Of a stretch of 64,000 nt of DNA, positions 1 through 8,370 are shown one piece after another; positions within the stretch are counted from its first letter, which is position 1, and each line of letters begins with the position of its first letter. Both the position numbers and the translations under genes were made by a program. The notes beneath the pieces were generated by a model. It made no database searches. It was not told the DNA's origin and saw only the letters and a list, made by a program, of their open reading frames with translations. Origin of the DNA: Pseudomonas thivervalensis. Lineage in GTDB: Bacteria > Pseudomonadota > Gammaproteobacteria > Pseudomonadales > Pseudomonadaceae. The stretch lies in NCBI RefSeq assembly GCF_001269655.1, contig NZ_LHVE01000017.1, positions 1 to 64,000 on the forward strand, written 5' to 3'.

Positions 1-219
1 TTTAAGTTCCTGGATTTGCTTCTGATCGGCGGTGATTGCCTTGGTACCGACAAGCGTCGATCCGGCGCGCTCTTTTCGCACCTGCTCGACCCAGCGGCGC
101 AGGGCTGTTGGGCCGATATCCAAGCTGGCACAGATCTCGGGAATCGGCTGATCCTCATCGAGCACCATGCTTGCAGCTTTGAGTTTGAACTCACTGGAAT
201 AGGATTTTCGCATCATCAT
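1..219 (-). CDS. IS3-family transposase OrfA, N-terminal part (runs off left edge)
   Basis: Reading from 219 leftwards gives 73 codons of a typical IS3/IS911 OrfA. It has a basic start (MMMRKSYSSEFKLKAA), then a helix-turn-helix with the segment IPEICASLDIGPTALRRWV, then the start of the region leading to the leucine zipper (ITADQKQIQELK). OrfA binds the terminal repeats and is normally fused to the OrfB DDE catalytic domain by -1 frameshifting. Only the OrfA N-terminus is inside the window. The first of three ATG codons is chosen because a GAGG box lies 5 bases upstream. It could not be typed to a named IS. Confidence 0.85.
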   Translation of the reverse strand, partial: MMMRKSYSSEFKLKAASMVLDEDQPIPEICASLDIGPTALRRWVEQVRKERAGSTLVGTKAITADQKQIQELK

Positions 220-281
220 GCACACCTCAGATTTGGGCGCCATCATAGCGCCCTATTGATGTGTCCAAATTCATTAGGCCA
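1..281. mobile_element. End of an IS3-family insertion sequence (partial)
   Basis: The left edge holds the OrfA 5' end of an IS3-family element, on the minus strand, followed by a non-coding terminus. Read inward from position 281 the end begins TGGCCTAATGAATTTGGACA, which starts with TG as IS3 termini do. After 281 the sequence turns abruptly into the body of an MFS transporter gene, so 281 is the likely insertion boundary. The rest of the element lies left of the window, so the other inverted repeat and the target duplication cannot be seen. Confidence 0.8.
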
Positions 282-1464
282 GATCAATGCCGAGGTCGTT
301 CAAGACACTGCCCCGCTCCCTATCGGATCACTGTTTGCCCTTGCACTGGCAGCGTTCGTGACCATCCTCACCGAAGCCTTGCCCGCCGGCCTACTCTCAC
401 AGATCAGTGAAGGGCTGGCGATTTCCGAAGCCCTTGCCGGCCAGTTGGTCACGGTTTACGCGATAGGCTCCTTGCTGGCAGCCATTCCCTTGACGGCCGC
501 GACCCAGGGCATGCGGCGCCGGTCGCTATTGTTGCTGGCCATAGCCGGCTTCGCCGTTGCCAACACGGTCACGACGCTTTCCACCCATTACGGCTTGACG
601 ATTGTCGCGCGCTTGCTGGGGGGCGTATCGGCGGGGCTGCTCTGGGCCTTGTTGGCCGGTTATGCCGCCCGCATGGTGCCGGAGAGCCAGAAAGGTCGCG
701 CAATCGCGATTGCCATGGTTGGCGCGCCCCTGGCGTTATCCCTGGGCGTACCGGCCGGCACGCTGCTCGGCAACCTGATCGGTTGGCGGATGAGCTTCGC
801 CATCATGAGCCTGTTCGCCGTCGCCCTGATGGTCTGGGTACGACTCAAGGTGCCTGATTTCCCCGGACAGGCCTCCAACAAACGCCTTGCCCTGGGCCAG
901 GTCTTTACCCTGCCCGGCGTTCGCTCCGTGTTGTTTGTGGTGTTGGCTTTTGTCCTGGCGCACAACATTCTCTTTACCTATATCGCGCCGTTCCTGACTG
1001 CGGCGGGCCTGGGCGAACGAATCGATCTGGTGCTGCTGGTCTTCGGTGTCGCGTCCTTGCTCGGTATCTGGGTGGTCGGCGTGCTGATCGATCGCCACCT
1101 GCGGGCGTTGACGCTGGCCGGCACGGTGCTGTTCGCCCTCGCGGCACTGACCCTCGGCGCCATGAGCGAGAGGCCGGCGGCTGTTTATATCGCGGTAGCG
1201 GCCTGGGGAATCGCTTTCGGCGGGGCTGGGACACTGTTCCAGACAGCCATCGCCAAGACCGCCGGAGACGCGGCGGATCTCGCCCAGTCGATGCTGGTCA
1301 CGGCCTGGAACGTCGCCATTGCCGGCGGTGGGATCGTCGGAGGTCTGCTGCTCGATCACCTGGGTGTCGTTGCGTTTGCGCCGGTCCTGGTCGTCCTCCT
1401 GCTTCTGACATTGGTCGTGGTGTGGTCTGCCCGGCAGTGCGGGTTTACGCAGAGCATTCAATGA
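259..1464 (+). CDS. MFS exporter (DHA1, AraJ-like), 5' end replaced by IS
   Basis: About 390 residues of a 12-helix major facilitator of the drug/sugar efflux type. The first transmembrane segment contains FVTILTEALPAGLL and is followed by an RRR loop typical of MFS motif A; a conserved GWR motif (around NLIGWRMSF) precedes the sixth helix. The native start is missing: homologous sequence begins only just after the IS end at 281. The IS terminus happens to supply an in-frame ATG at 259, giving a 401-residue chimera that starts MCPNSLGQ. No convincing ribosome binding site precedes it, so expression is uncertain and the gene may be a pseudogene. It converges on the MHS transporter gene (17 bases apart). 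The substrate is unknown. Confidence 0.7.
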   Translation: MCPNSLGQINAEVVQDTAPLPIGSLFALALAAFVTILTEALPAGLLSQISEGLAISEALAGQLVTVYAIGSLLAAIPLTAATQGMRRRSLLLLAIAGFAVANTVTTLSTHYGLTIVARLLGGVSAGLLWALLAGYAARMVPESQKGRAIAIAMVGAPLALSLGVPAGTLLGNLIGWRMSFAIMSLFAVALMVWVRLKVPDFPGQASNKRLALGQVFTLPGVRSVLFVVLAFVLAHNILFTYIAPFLTAAGLGERIDLVLLVFGVASLLGIWVVGVLIDRHLRALTLAGTVLFALAALTLGAMSERPAAVYIAVAAWGIAFGGAGTLFQTAIAKTAGDAADLAQSMLVTAWNVAIAGGGIVGGLLLDHLGVVAFAPVLVVLLLLTLVVVWSARQCGFTQSIQ

Positions 1465-1480
1465 GGATCGTGAGTCATCT

Positions 1481-2806
1481 TCAAGTGTCATGCTCGGCGG
1501 CCAACGCCGGGGTGGCGCTTGCCCGGTATTTCGACAGGCTTACCCAGGCCAGGGGGATTGCACTCAGGCAGGCCGCCGCAAACAGCCAGTGGGCCGCCGC
1601 CAGGGCATCCCCGCTTTGTCGGTAGATCAGGGTAATCAATGAGGGCGTGGCGCTACCGAAGAGGGTCACCGACAAGGCGTAGGCCAGCGAGACACCCAGG
1701 GCTCTGACTTGCACCGGAAACAGCTCCGCCAAGGCCGCCGACGCCGGGCCTGTATAGAGCACCATCAGTACCGCCAGCCCGCATTGGAAGCTGATCAGCG
1801 TCTGGAGACTGGGGCTGTTGTTCAACCATATGAACCCTGGGTATGCGCAAAGCGCGACGCCCACGGAACCGATGAGCATGACGGTGTAACGTCCGATGCG
1901 GTCCGACAGCAGTGCCGTTAATGGGCACAGCAGCGTGATGAGGCCGACCAGCACCAACCCCAGGTAGGCCTTGTTGCGCGGAAGCTCAAGCACCATCGAT
2001 GCATAGGTCGGCATGAAATTGATCAGTTGTGTCGCGACCGTCCAGAGCACGACGATCAACACCCCCATCACGAGGTTGGGCAGATAAGGGCGAAGGCCAG
2101 GCCCCTTCCCGGCCATCGCTTGCTTATCCTGATTTTCGAGGAAGCGACGCAGCGGTTCGCTTTCCTCGAGACTGCGGCGAATTTTCAAGCCCGCCACCAC
2201 GACCAATAATCCGAAGACATAGGGCACGCGCCAACCCCACTCATCCAACTGGGCAGGCGTCAGCGTGTTCGACAACAGACTCGCACTTAAACCGCATAGC
2301 AGGAATGATCCGGCTTGCGCCACTTGTTGACTGGACGCAAATAGAGCGCGGCGGTCCGCCGGTGCCGTCTCGACAAGATAAGCCAGCGCGCCACCGATCT
2401 CTCCTCCTGCTGCCACTCCCTGCAATATGCGCGCGACGACAATGCTCAACGGTGCCCACCAACCGATGGCCGCGTAGGTCGGGCATACGGCAATGATCAG
2501 GGTCCCGGCGCCCATCAGCATGATGGACAGGGTCAGCGCCGCCTTTCGCCCCTGGCGATCGGCATAGCGCCCCATCAGCAGCGCGCCCAACGGCCGGGCC
2601 ACGAAGCCGACGGCGAGCGCCAGGTAGGACGCGAGCAATGACATCAATGGGTCGGACGCCGGAAAGAACGCTGCGGCAATCTGCAAGGCGAAGATCGCAA
2701 ACAGGGTGAAGTCGAACCACTCCAGTGCGGCGCCGACACTCACCGCCAGCACCAGTTTTCTGCGTTCGCGCCCCTGACCCTGGCTATCCAGGGCTGTGGC
2801 GCTCAT
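1481..2806 (-). CDS. MFS transporter, metabolite:H+ symporter (MHS) type
   Basis: A 441-residue, 12-helix transporter. The MHS signature is clear: EWFDFTLFA in helix 1, the motif A loop GRYADRQGRKAAL between helices 2 and 3, and the GGEIGGALAYLVE segment around helix 5. Relatives (KgtP, ProP, ShiA, citrate carriers) import small organic acids or zwitterions with protons. It is the last gene of the minus-strand operon and overlaps the ArgE-like gene by 4 bases (ATGA), so it is very likely translationally coupled. In the context of a biosynthetic operon it could import a precursor or re-import or export the product. The substrate cannot be told from sequence. Confidence 0.85.
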   Translation of the reverse strand: MSATALDSQGQGRERRKLVLAVSVGAALEWFDFTLFAIFALQIAAAFFPASDPLMSLLASYLALAVGFVARPLGALLMGRYADRQGRKAALTLSIMLMGAGTLIIAVCPTYAAIGWWAPLSIVVARILQGVAAGGEIGGALAYLVETAPADRRALFASSQQVAQAGSFLLCGLSASLLSNTLTPAQLDEWGWRVPYVFGLLVVVAGLKIRRSLEESEPLRRFLENQDKQAMAGKGPGLRPYLPNLVMGVLIVVLWTVATQLINFMPTYASMVLELPRNKAYLGLVLVGLITLLCPLTALLSDRIGRYTVMLIGSVGVALCAYPGFIWLNNSPSLQTLISFQCGLAVLMVLYTGPASAALAELFPVQVRALGVSLAYALSVTLFGSATPSLITLIYRQSGDALAAAHWLFAAACLSAIPLAWVSLSKYRASATPALAAEHDT

Positions 2807-4041
2807 TGCGCACCCCCAGCGGGAAAGGGAGGCAAAGGTTCACAGTGTGCCAGGCGGCGCAGGAACTGTTCACACGCTTCAAGCTGAGCCAGGTCCACAT
2901 ACTCGTTCGCCTTGTGCGCTTGCTTGATGCTCCCTGGGCCACAGACGATCGTGGGGATCCCTGCGGCTTGGAACAACCCGGCCTCGGTGCTGTACGCCAC
3001 TCGCTGTCGACCATGGGCCATTGAGCTAGCCTCGCGGACCCACTGCGCGAACGCCTGGTTGCCCTTCTCATCCAACCCCGGGGTATGCAGCGTGTGGGAA
3101 AACTCGATGGAAGCAGCCGCGCGATCATTCATCTCACTGTGCATGGCCTGCTTGGCGTCGTCCTTGATCTGTAGCAGCAGTTGCTCGGCATCGCATCCGG
3201 GCAGGTAGCGAATCTCGAAGTCAAAGCTGCATTGACCAGGAATGACATTGCCAGCGACACCGCCATTGACCCGGCAGACCTGGACGGTGGTGTACGGGAC
3301 ATCAAACCCGCTGTCCAACGGTCCCTGTGAAAGCCGCCTGGCCACTTGCTGAAGCTGCATCTGTACCCGCGCGGCATAGTCGATGGCGTTGACCCCCTCG
3401 CTCGGCAACGATGAGTGCGCCACCTTGCCATGGACACAGCAATTGATTTCGTGGCGTCCTTTGTGACCGATCACCAACGCCATTGAAGTCGGTTCGCCGA
3501 CAATGCAACCGGCGGGCGCCAACTGTGCCCGGGTGATGAAGGGAGCCAGATGTTTCGCCCCCATCGCCCCCACCTCCTCATCGTAGGACAACGCCAGGTG
3601 AAAGCTTTGCCGTGCAGACGCCATCAGCTCGGGAACCATCGCCAGCACCACGGCGATGAACCCCTTCATGTCCGAACTGCCACGACCGTAGAGCCGGTCC
3701 TGATCCAGGTGGGCGCTGAACGGATCCTGCGCCCAGGCCTGGCCCGTCACCGGCACCACGTCGGTATGTCCGGACAGGATAATGCCCCCGGGGCGCGGCG
3801 GTCCGAGACTGGCAAACAGGTTCGCCTTGCGCCCGGAGGCGTCCGGCAGAATCTGGGCCTGCACCCCGAAGCCGTGCAGGTACCCGCTCACCCATTCGAT
3901 AAGGTCAAGATTGGAGCGGTCGCTGACCGAAGGGAAACCGATCAAGGTTCTTGCGATTTCCAACGTGCGTGCCAGCACGCTGCGGCCGTCATTCGAGCAA
4001 GCGTCTGCCGCCCCCTGCGCAAAGGCCAAGGAAAGAGTCAT
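2803..4041 (-). CDS. ArgE/DapE-like M20 metallo-deacylase
   Basis: A 412-residue M20-family amidohydrolase, closest in pattern to acetylornithine deacetylase. The two-zinc site is complete: H92 and D94 (SGHTDVVPV), bridging D124 (GRGSSDMKG), catalytic base E155 with E156 (YDEEVG), a later Glu in VGEPTS, and the C-terminal His in KQAHKANEYV. These enzymes hydrolyse N-acyl amino acids or small peptides. The ATG at 4041 is preferred over longer versions because GGAG lies 7-9 bases upstream and homology begins there. It is 23 bases from the DMT exporter gene. In this operon it may trim an acyl or aminoacyl group from a pathway intermediate rather than make ornithine. Confidence 0.85.
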   Translation of the reverse strand: MTLSLAFAQGAADACSNDGRSVLARTLEIARTLIGFPSVSDRSNLDLIEWVSGYLHGFGVQAQILPDASGRKANLFASLGPPRPGGIILSGHTDVVPVTGQAWAQDPFSAHLDQDRLYGRGSSDMKGFIAVVLAMVPELMASARQSFHLALSYDEEVGAMGAKHLAPFITRAQLAPAGCIVGEPTSMALVIGHKGRHEINCCVHGKVAHSSLPSEGVNAIDYAARVQMQLQQVARRLSQGPLDSGFDVPYTTVQVCRVNGGVAGNVIPGQCSFDFEIRYLPGCDAEQLLLQIKDDAKQAMHSEMNDRAAASIEFSHTLHTPGLDEKGNQAFAQWVREASSMAHGRQRVAYSTEAGLFQAAGIPTIVCGPGSIKQAHKANEYVDLAQLEACEQFLRRLAHCEPLPPFPAGGAQ

Positions 4042-4064
4042 GGGATGCTCCAGCAAACAGAAGT

Positions 4065-5012
4065 CTATTTTTGAAGGGCAACAGGCATAGGCCCTGAACG
4101 GACAACGCGCCGGTCTTGCGAAAACCAGACGTTGGACAACAACACCGCCACGCACACCACCGTCACCAGGACCGGAACCCAAGGGCTATGCCAGGTGGAG
4201 AGCACGAACTCGGCCGCCAAGGCAATGACCGGCACGCAAGGCGTAAGAATGGACACCCGCCCGCCTCCCAGGTGCTGTATGGCAAATTGCAGGGTGAACA
4301 CGGGAATCAGCACGCTGACAAATGCCAGTTTGATCAACTGGCCGAGCATGGCGGTATCCAGGGTGAACAATTGGTGCAAATTTTCCCGGCCGACCCACCC
4401 AGTGACGATCAATAGCAGAAAGAACCTGACGCACAGGATGTCCATGGCGCTGTACTGGCTGTTGCGGTTCAGTCGAGCCGAGCAGAACACATAGATCCCG
4501 CCAGTGATTCCGGCGACTGTCGCCAGGGCAATGCCCTCATGCAAGTTGACAAGACTTACCTGGGCCGTGACTCCAAGCGCGAGACGCATAAGAACCAACG
4601 CCATCAACGACAACAGGATCAGCAGCGCGCCCAGCCACCGGGAACGACTGACCGAGGACCGCGCTACCAGCAGTTCACAGACCACCACCACCAGCGGCAT
4701 CCAGCCTTGGTAGATAGCCGATTCCACCGATGCCTCGATGCGCTGCAGCGCCATGAACATCAGCCACCAACTGAACAGCGTCAGCACATTGAGCAGCAGC
4801 ACGCCTCGCCATTGCTCGCGCAGCAGGCGAAACGGGTCGTGACCACGCAAGGTATGCACCAAGAAAAATACCGCCCAGGCCATCAGGAAGGTAATGAACG
4901 TCAACGCCGCCCCACTGATACGGGTGAACGCCACCATGACCCAGACGGCCGAGAGCGCCGTCGAGATGCAGTAGACCGCCATGCTGACGGCACCGAGTAT
5001 TCCTGTCTTCAT
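4065..5012 (-). CDS. DMT-superfamily (EamA) exporter
   Basis: A 315-residue membrane protein with about ten hydrophobic helices arranged as two EamA halves. It begins MKTGILGAVSMAVYCISTAL and ends with a short basic tail. EamA proteins of the drug/metabolite transporter superfamily usually export amino acids and related metabolites (RhaT, YdcZ and RarD types). The gene sits between the ATP-grasp gene (46-base gap) and the deacylase gene in the operon, a common place for a product exporter or self-protection pump. The specific substrate is unknown. Confidence 0.8.
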   Translation of the reverse strand: MKTGILGAVSMAVYCISTALSAVWVMVAFTRISGAALTFITFLMAWAVFFLVHTLRGHDPFRLLREQWRGVLLLNVLTLFSWWLMFMALQRIEASVESAIYQGWMPLVVVVCELLVARSSVSRSRWLGALLILLSLMALVLMRLALGVTAQVSLVNLHEGIALATVAGITGGIYVFCSARLNRNSQYSAMDILCVRFFLLLIVTGWVGRENLHQLFTLDTAMLGQLIKLAFVSVLIPVFTLQFAIQHLGGGRVSILTPCVPVIALAAEFVLSTWHSPWVPVLVTVVCVAVLLSNVWFSQDRRVVRSGPMPVALQK

Positions 5013-5058
5013 GCCTGCTCCTTGAGAAAAACCTGCTGCCTGCCGCCCACTGGATCAA

Positions 5059-6342
5059 TCAAGCGGTTCCCGGCTCCAGTACTTCCACCTGGGTTGGTAC
5101 GTAATCCTGCAAGGCTTCGAAGTCGGCGCGAAGCACCTTTGGATCTGCGTTATACAAAGTCAGGATGCCCGCGGTGTCGGCCAGGGACCGGGAGTCCACC
5201 ACCATCCCGGGGGCGACCCGCCAATCGATGTCATAGGCACTGGAAATGGGGGGTTCGTTGAGCTGGCTGATCCGGCCTTTGCGCAAGGGCAACAAGGCGG
5301 ACACCACGTTGTTCTTCTCGTTGGGCTTGATGTCATCGAGCGCTGCGGCGCCGGCCACGAGGTAGAGATTGGCGTCGATCAGATTGATATCGCTGTTTTT
5401 CTCGTGGTACGGCACGCCGATACCGCCAGGCACGCGTGCGGCAATTTCCAGGAACACCGGATAGCCGCGTTTGCGGTCCACGAAGACCTCGTGGTGCGTC
5501 GAACCGTTGCGAAAGTTCAGGGCTGCAATCACGTCCCGGTTGAAGGTTTCCAGGGTCGCCTTGAGCGCAGGGTCGGCCACTGGAATCACGCTCAAGGGCT
5601 TGCCCTGGACAAAGTCGAAGTTGGTGCAGCCCAACTCCAGCACACCGCAGTAGCGGATCTGACCGTCAACAACAAACGAGTCGCATTGGAACATGTCGCC
5701 GTCGATGAACTCGTCCACCTCATAATCAAACTGATACGGTGAGGCCAACACTTGTTCGCGGGCCTTGTTGAATTCGGCCTCGTTACGAATGATCGACACC
5801 TCGAAACTGCCCGCGGCGTTCACCGGCTTCAGGACCAGGGGCAAGCCCAATCGCGCCGTCAGCTCGGCGTAGTAAGCCTGCGGCTCAGCCGATAGCCGTA
5901 CGTGATCCAGTGGCACAAACTCGGGAATGCGTATCCCCTTCTGGCTGACGGCGTGTTTCATCAGCACCTTGTCGCGAAAGTTCGCCACGATCGCCTGGGT
6001 ATCGCCCTCCAGTCCGAACTCCTCGCGCAACTGAGCCGCCAGTTCAACGTGGCACTCTTCCTGGCAGAAAATCCGCAATGAGGAGGTATTGCCCTGCACG
6101 GCTCGCAGTTCATCGCTGATGATGCTGCGACATTGGTCATGATCCAGCAACGGGCGGATGTTGCGCTGCAGGTCGGCATCGACACGCACGATCTGTGAGA
6201 CATTGCGCTCGAGCACAGGCGGCAGGACGTCGGCATGATAGGCGATCAGCACTGTCCGGCAGTCTCGACCCAGCGTCTGCAACGCCTTCTCCGAGGCGAA
6301 GTTAAGGTAATGGGGTGTCAGGAAAACGATGGTCTGGATCAT
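5059..6342 (-). CDS. ATP-grasp carboxylate-amine ligase
   Basis: A 427-residue ATP-grasp protein. Nucleotide-binding lysines are visible at K125 (NFRDK) and K172 (LVLKPVNAAGS), the adenine-loop acid at E211 (YEVDEFIDG), and the metal-binding segment near E299-R303 (FLEIAARVPGG). The EIAARVPGG form is typical of secondary-metabolism ATP-grasp ligases, which join an amino acid to another amine via an acyl phosphate (BacD and DdaF type), rather than of purine or cell-wall enzymes. It is 9 bases upstream of the dioxygenase stop in the same operon. It probably forms the amide or dipeptide bond of the pathway product. The substrates cannot be read from sequence. Confidence 0.8.
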   Translation of the reverse strand: MIQTIVFLTPHYLNFASEKALQTLGRDCRTVLIAYHADVLPPVLERNVSQIVRVDADLQRNIRPLLDHDQCRSIISDELRAVQGNTSSLRIFCQEECHVELAAQLREEFGLEGDTQAIVANFRDKVLMKHAVSQKGIRIPEFVPLDHVRLSAEPQAYYAELTARLGLPLVLKPVNAAGSFEVSIIRNEAEFNKAREQVLASPYQFDYEVDEFIDGDMFQCDSFVVDGQIRYCGVLELGCTNFDFVQGKPLSVIPVADPALKATLETFNRDVIAALNFRNGSTHHEVFVDRKRGYPVFLEIAARVPGGIGVPYHEKNSDINLIDANLYLVAGAAALDDIKPNEKNNVVSALLPLRKGRISQLNEPPISSAYDIDWRVAPGMVVDSRSLADTAGILTLYNADPKVLRADFEALQDYVPTQVEVLEPGTA

Positions 6343-6351
6343 GGCAATGCC

Positions 6352-7209
6352 TCACTGGAAGTCGACGTTCATGCGATAGAGGAGCCGCGCATCCGCTCCC
6401 CCTTCACTTTTGGGTATTGGCGGACCTTTATGCAGCGTTGAGAGGTTGTCCCAGATGACGATGTCGCCTGGGCGGTAGGCATGCCGATAGCGCGGCGCGT
6501 GTTGGATAAGGAAGTCAACCAGACTGTCGAGAATGCGATGGGACAGTGCAGGCGCCACCCCTTCTATTTGCATGGCCGTGGCAGCCGGTGCATACAGCGA
6601 CGCCGTGCAAGCGAGCGGGTGTTTGTAGACCAGGGGGTGGATCACGGTGTTCTCCAGCGCGCCCACCTCCTGGGGATTGAGGTGTTGCACCGCCGCGTTG
6701 GCATTGCGCAGCGCGTCTCGATTGCCGAAGCGGTGGTGAATCCGCAGTTTTTCCAGGTCGAGGCCCTTCAGGTGTTGCGGGCAACCTGGACTTTCCAGCC
6801 ACTGGCGAACCTGGTGCAGGCCTGCGACACAATCGATGAATTGAGTTTCGCCGTGCTGGTCCGGTACCTGTACCGACAGCAATGACGTGAACACCGTGTT
6901 CGCCGATTTGTACGACATATCGGTGTGCCAATACCCTCCTCCTTCATGCACGCCCAAGGCTTGGCCGTCCCGATGAAGATTGGTCACGGTCAGCACTTCC
7001 CGGTAATCCTTGAGGCAGTACTTGGCCAACACATGATGCACAGGCGAGCCCAGCCTGTGCATCAACTGCACGTAGGGGGCAACACTGACGTCCTGGTTGG
7101 CGATGACCAGCACCTTGGCCTGCGCGACGGTCTGCTTGAACTCCGCTGCCGACTGCCCGAGCACATCGCCAAGGTCCAGGCGCAGCGGCTGGAACATCCT
7201 CACGCCCAT
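6352..7209 (-). CDS. TauD/TfdA-type Fe(II)/2-oxoglutarate dioxygenase
   Basis: A 285-residue TauD-family oxygenase. The iron facial triad is H95-x-D97 (GYWHTDMSYK) and H260 (STLHKGPP), and the 2-oxoglutarate-binding Arg is in the ARLLYRMN segment (R275 or R279). TauD enzymes hydroxylate, desaturate or halogenate unactivated carbons. The aspartate of the HxD motif is present, so this is not a TauD-fold halogenase. The start at 7209 has an AAGGA box 9 bases upstream and overlaps the end of the FAD oxidoreductase gene by 10 bases; an ATG at 7197 is an alternative. Its operon position suggests it tailors an amino-acid-derived substrate, as AmbC/AmbD or BesE do in other antimetabolite pathways. 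Confidence 0.85.
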   Translation of the reverse strand: MGVRMFQPLRLDLGDVLGQSAAEFKQTVAQAKVLVIANQDVSVAPYVQLMHRLGSPVHHVLAKYCLKDYREVLTVTNLHRDGQALGVHEGGGYWHTDMSYKSANTVFTSLLSVQVPDQHGETQFIDCVAGLHQVRQWLESPGCPQHLKGLDLEKLRIHHRFGNRDALRNANAAVQHLNPQEVGALENTVIHPLVYKHPLACTASLYAPAATAMQIEGVAPALSHRILDSLVDFLIQHAPRYRHAYRPGDIVIWDNLSTLHKGPPIPKSEGGADARLLYRMNVDFQ

Positions 7210-8369
7210 GACCGCAGTCCTTCTTGCAGCGATACCGTGGCACTCATTTCTGCGGCTGCCGGCACCATCGTGTTGATCGACGCATAGCCTGAGGCAGCAC
7301 CGGCGAAATACAGGCCTGCGACAGGGCTTTTCCCATCCTGGTGGCAGGTAAAGCCGGTTTGCTGGTTGAGCAGTTGCGGCCAGTCGGTGGCGGGCAGTTG
7401 TGCGGTGACGCCGATGGCCGAAACAAGGCATTGCTCCTTCGCCGACACATCCAAGTGCAACTCATGCCCGTCGGATGCCTGGGCGGCGACCAACCGGCCC
7501 GCTTCTTGAGCCTTGCGACAGGAAGCCTGGAGCAGCGAATTGCCGTTGAGTGACGCCGGAAGATCGAGGACGACCTTGTCACCATCCTGGCGAATGCTGT
7601 TGTAGGCATGCAGCCAGATATTGGCCCGGCCCGTGCTGTTGGCGCTGTTGAGAGCCCCTTGAAAGGAACTGGACGAAGTCTTGGCAATCATTTCCAGCGT
7701 GCGCTGGCTCAGGGACCTGAGGGCAAAGCGATCATCGGTCTCTTGGGGATACAGCCCCAGATAGGATTTGATCAGGATCGACACATTGCGGGCGAACGGC
7801 GCAAGCAGCAGTGCGATCTGGAACGCACTGTTACCGCTGCCGAAAATCACCACATCCTGCTGCAGGAAACGCTGGGCCTGGCCTCGCGCAACCAATTGGT
7901 AGACGTCAAAGCAACTCAACCAATGGGCACTGGGCATTTCGAAGGGAGGCGCCTTCGGGCGAATCCCGGTTGCCAGGATGATCTGCTGCGCACGCAAGGA
8001 ACGATGCTGGGAACCCGGGGCCAGGCTCACCTCGAACAGCCCCTGGGCCTTGCTGACGGTGACCACCCGTTGCTGGATCTTGGTCAAGGGCAAAGCTTCG
8101 AAGTTGCTACGGATGTAGGCTGCGTATTCCTCACCGGTGGGGCTGACGCACAGCTTGCGCATGAACCGATGCAAGGGATAGGGCGCGCCTTCGATCTCCA
8201 GCTCATTGCAGTACGACTGCAATGGATGATCTCCCATCATATCCATGCACCCCCCGAATACATCGCTGATGACCGCAACTTTCAGGCCTAGATCAATCAG
8301 TCGGATGCACTCGCCAAGCCCTGCGGGACCGCCGCCTACGACAATGACGTCGAACACATGCTGCTCCAT
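7200..8369 (-). CDS. FAD/NAD(P)-binding oxidoreductase
   Basis: A 389-residue flavoprotein with two dinucleotide-binding motifs: FAD at the N-terminus (VVGGGPAGLG) and a second, NAD(P)-type site around VIFGSGNSAFQIA near residue 165. The C-terminal motif AGLYFAGAASG closes the FAD domain. The arrangement resembles thioredoxin reductase or YpdA/CzcO-like flavoenzymes, but no redox-active CxxC is present, so a dithiol reductase role is unlikely; N- or C-oxygenation, or supplying electrons to the neighbouring diiron enzyme, is possible. ATG 8369 has GGAGG about 8 bases upstream, and 1 base separates it from the aminotransferase stop. It belongs to the minus-strand biosynthetic operon. Confidence 0.75.
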   Translation of the reverse strand: MEQHVFDVIVVGGGPAGLGECIRLIDLGLKVAVISDVFGGCMDMMGDHPLQSYCNELEIEGAPYPLHRFMRKLCVSPTGEEYAAYIRSNFEALPLTKIQQRVVTVSKAQGLFEVSLAPGSQHRSLRAQQIILATGIRPKAPPFEMPSAHWLSCFDVYQLVARGQAQRFLQQDVVIFGSGNSAFQIALLLAPFARNVSILIKSYLGLYPQETDDRFALRSLSQRTLEMIAKTSSSSFQGALNSANSTGRANIWLHAYNSIRQDGDKVVLDLPASLNGNSLLQASCRKAQEAGRLVAAQASDGHELHLDVSAKEQCLVSAIGVTAQLPATDWPQLLNQQTGFTCHQDGKSPVAGLYFAGAASGYASINTMVPAAAEMSATVSLQEGLRSWA

Positions 8370-8370
8370 T

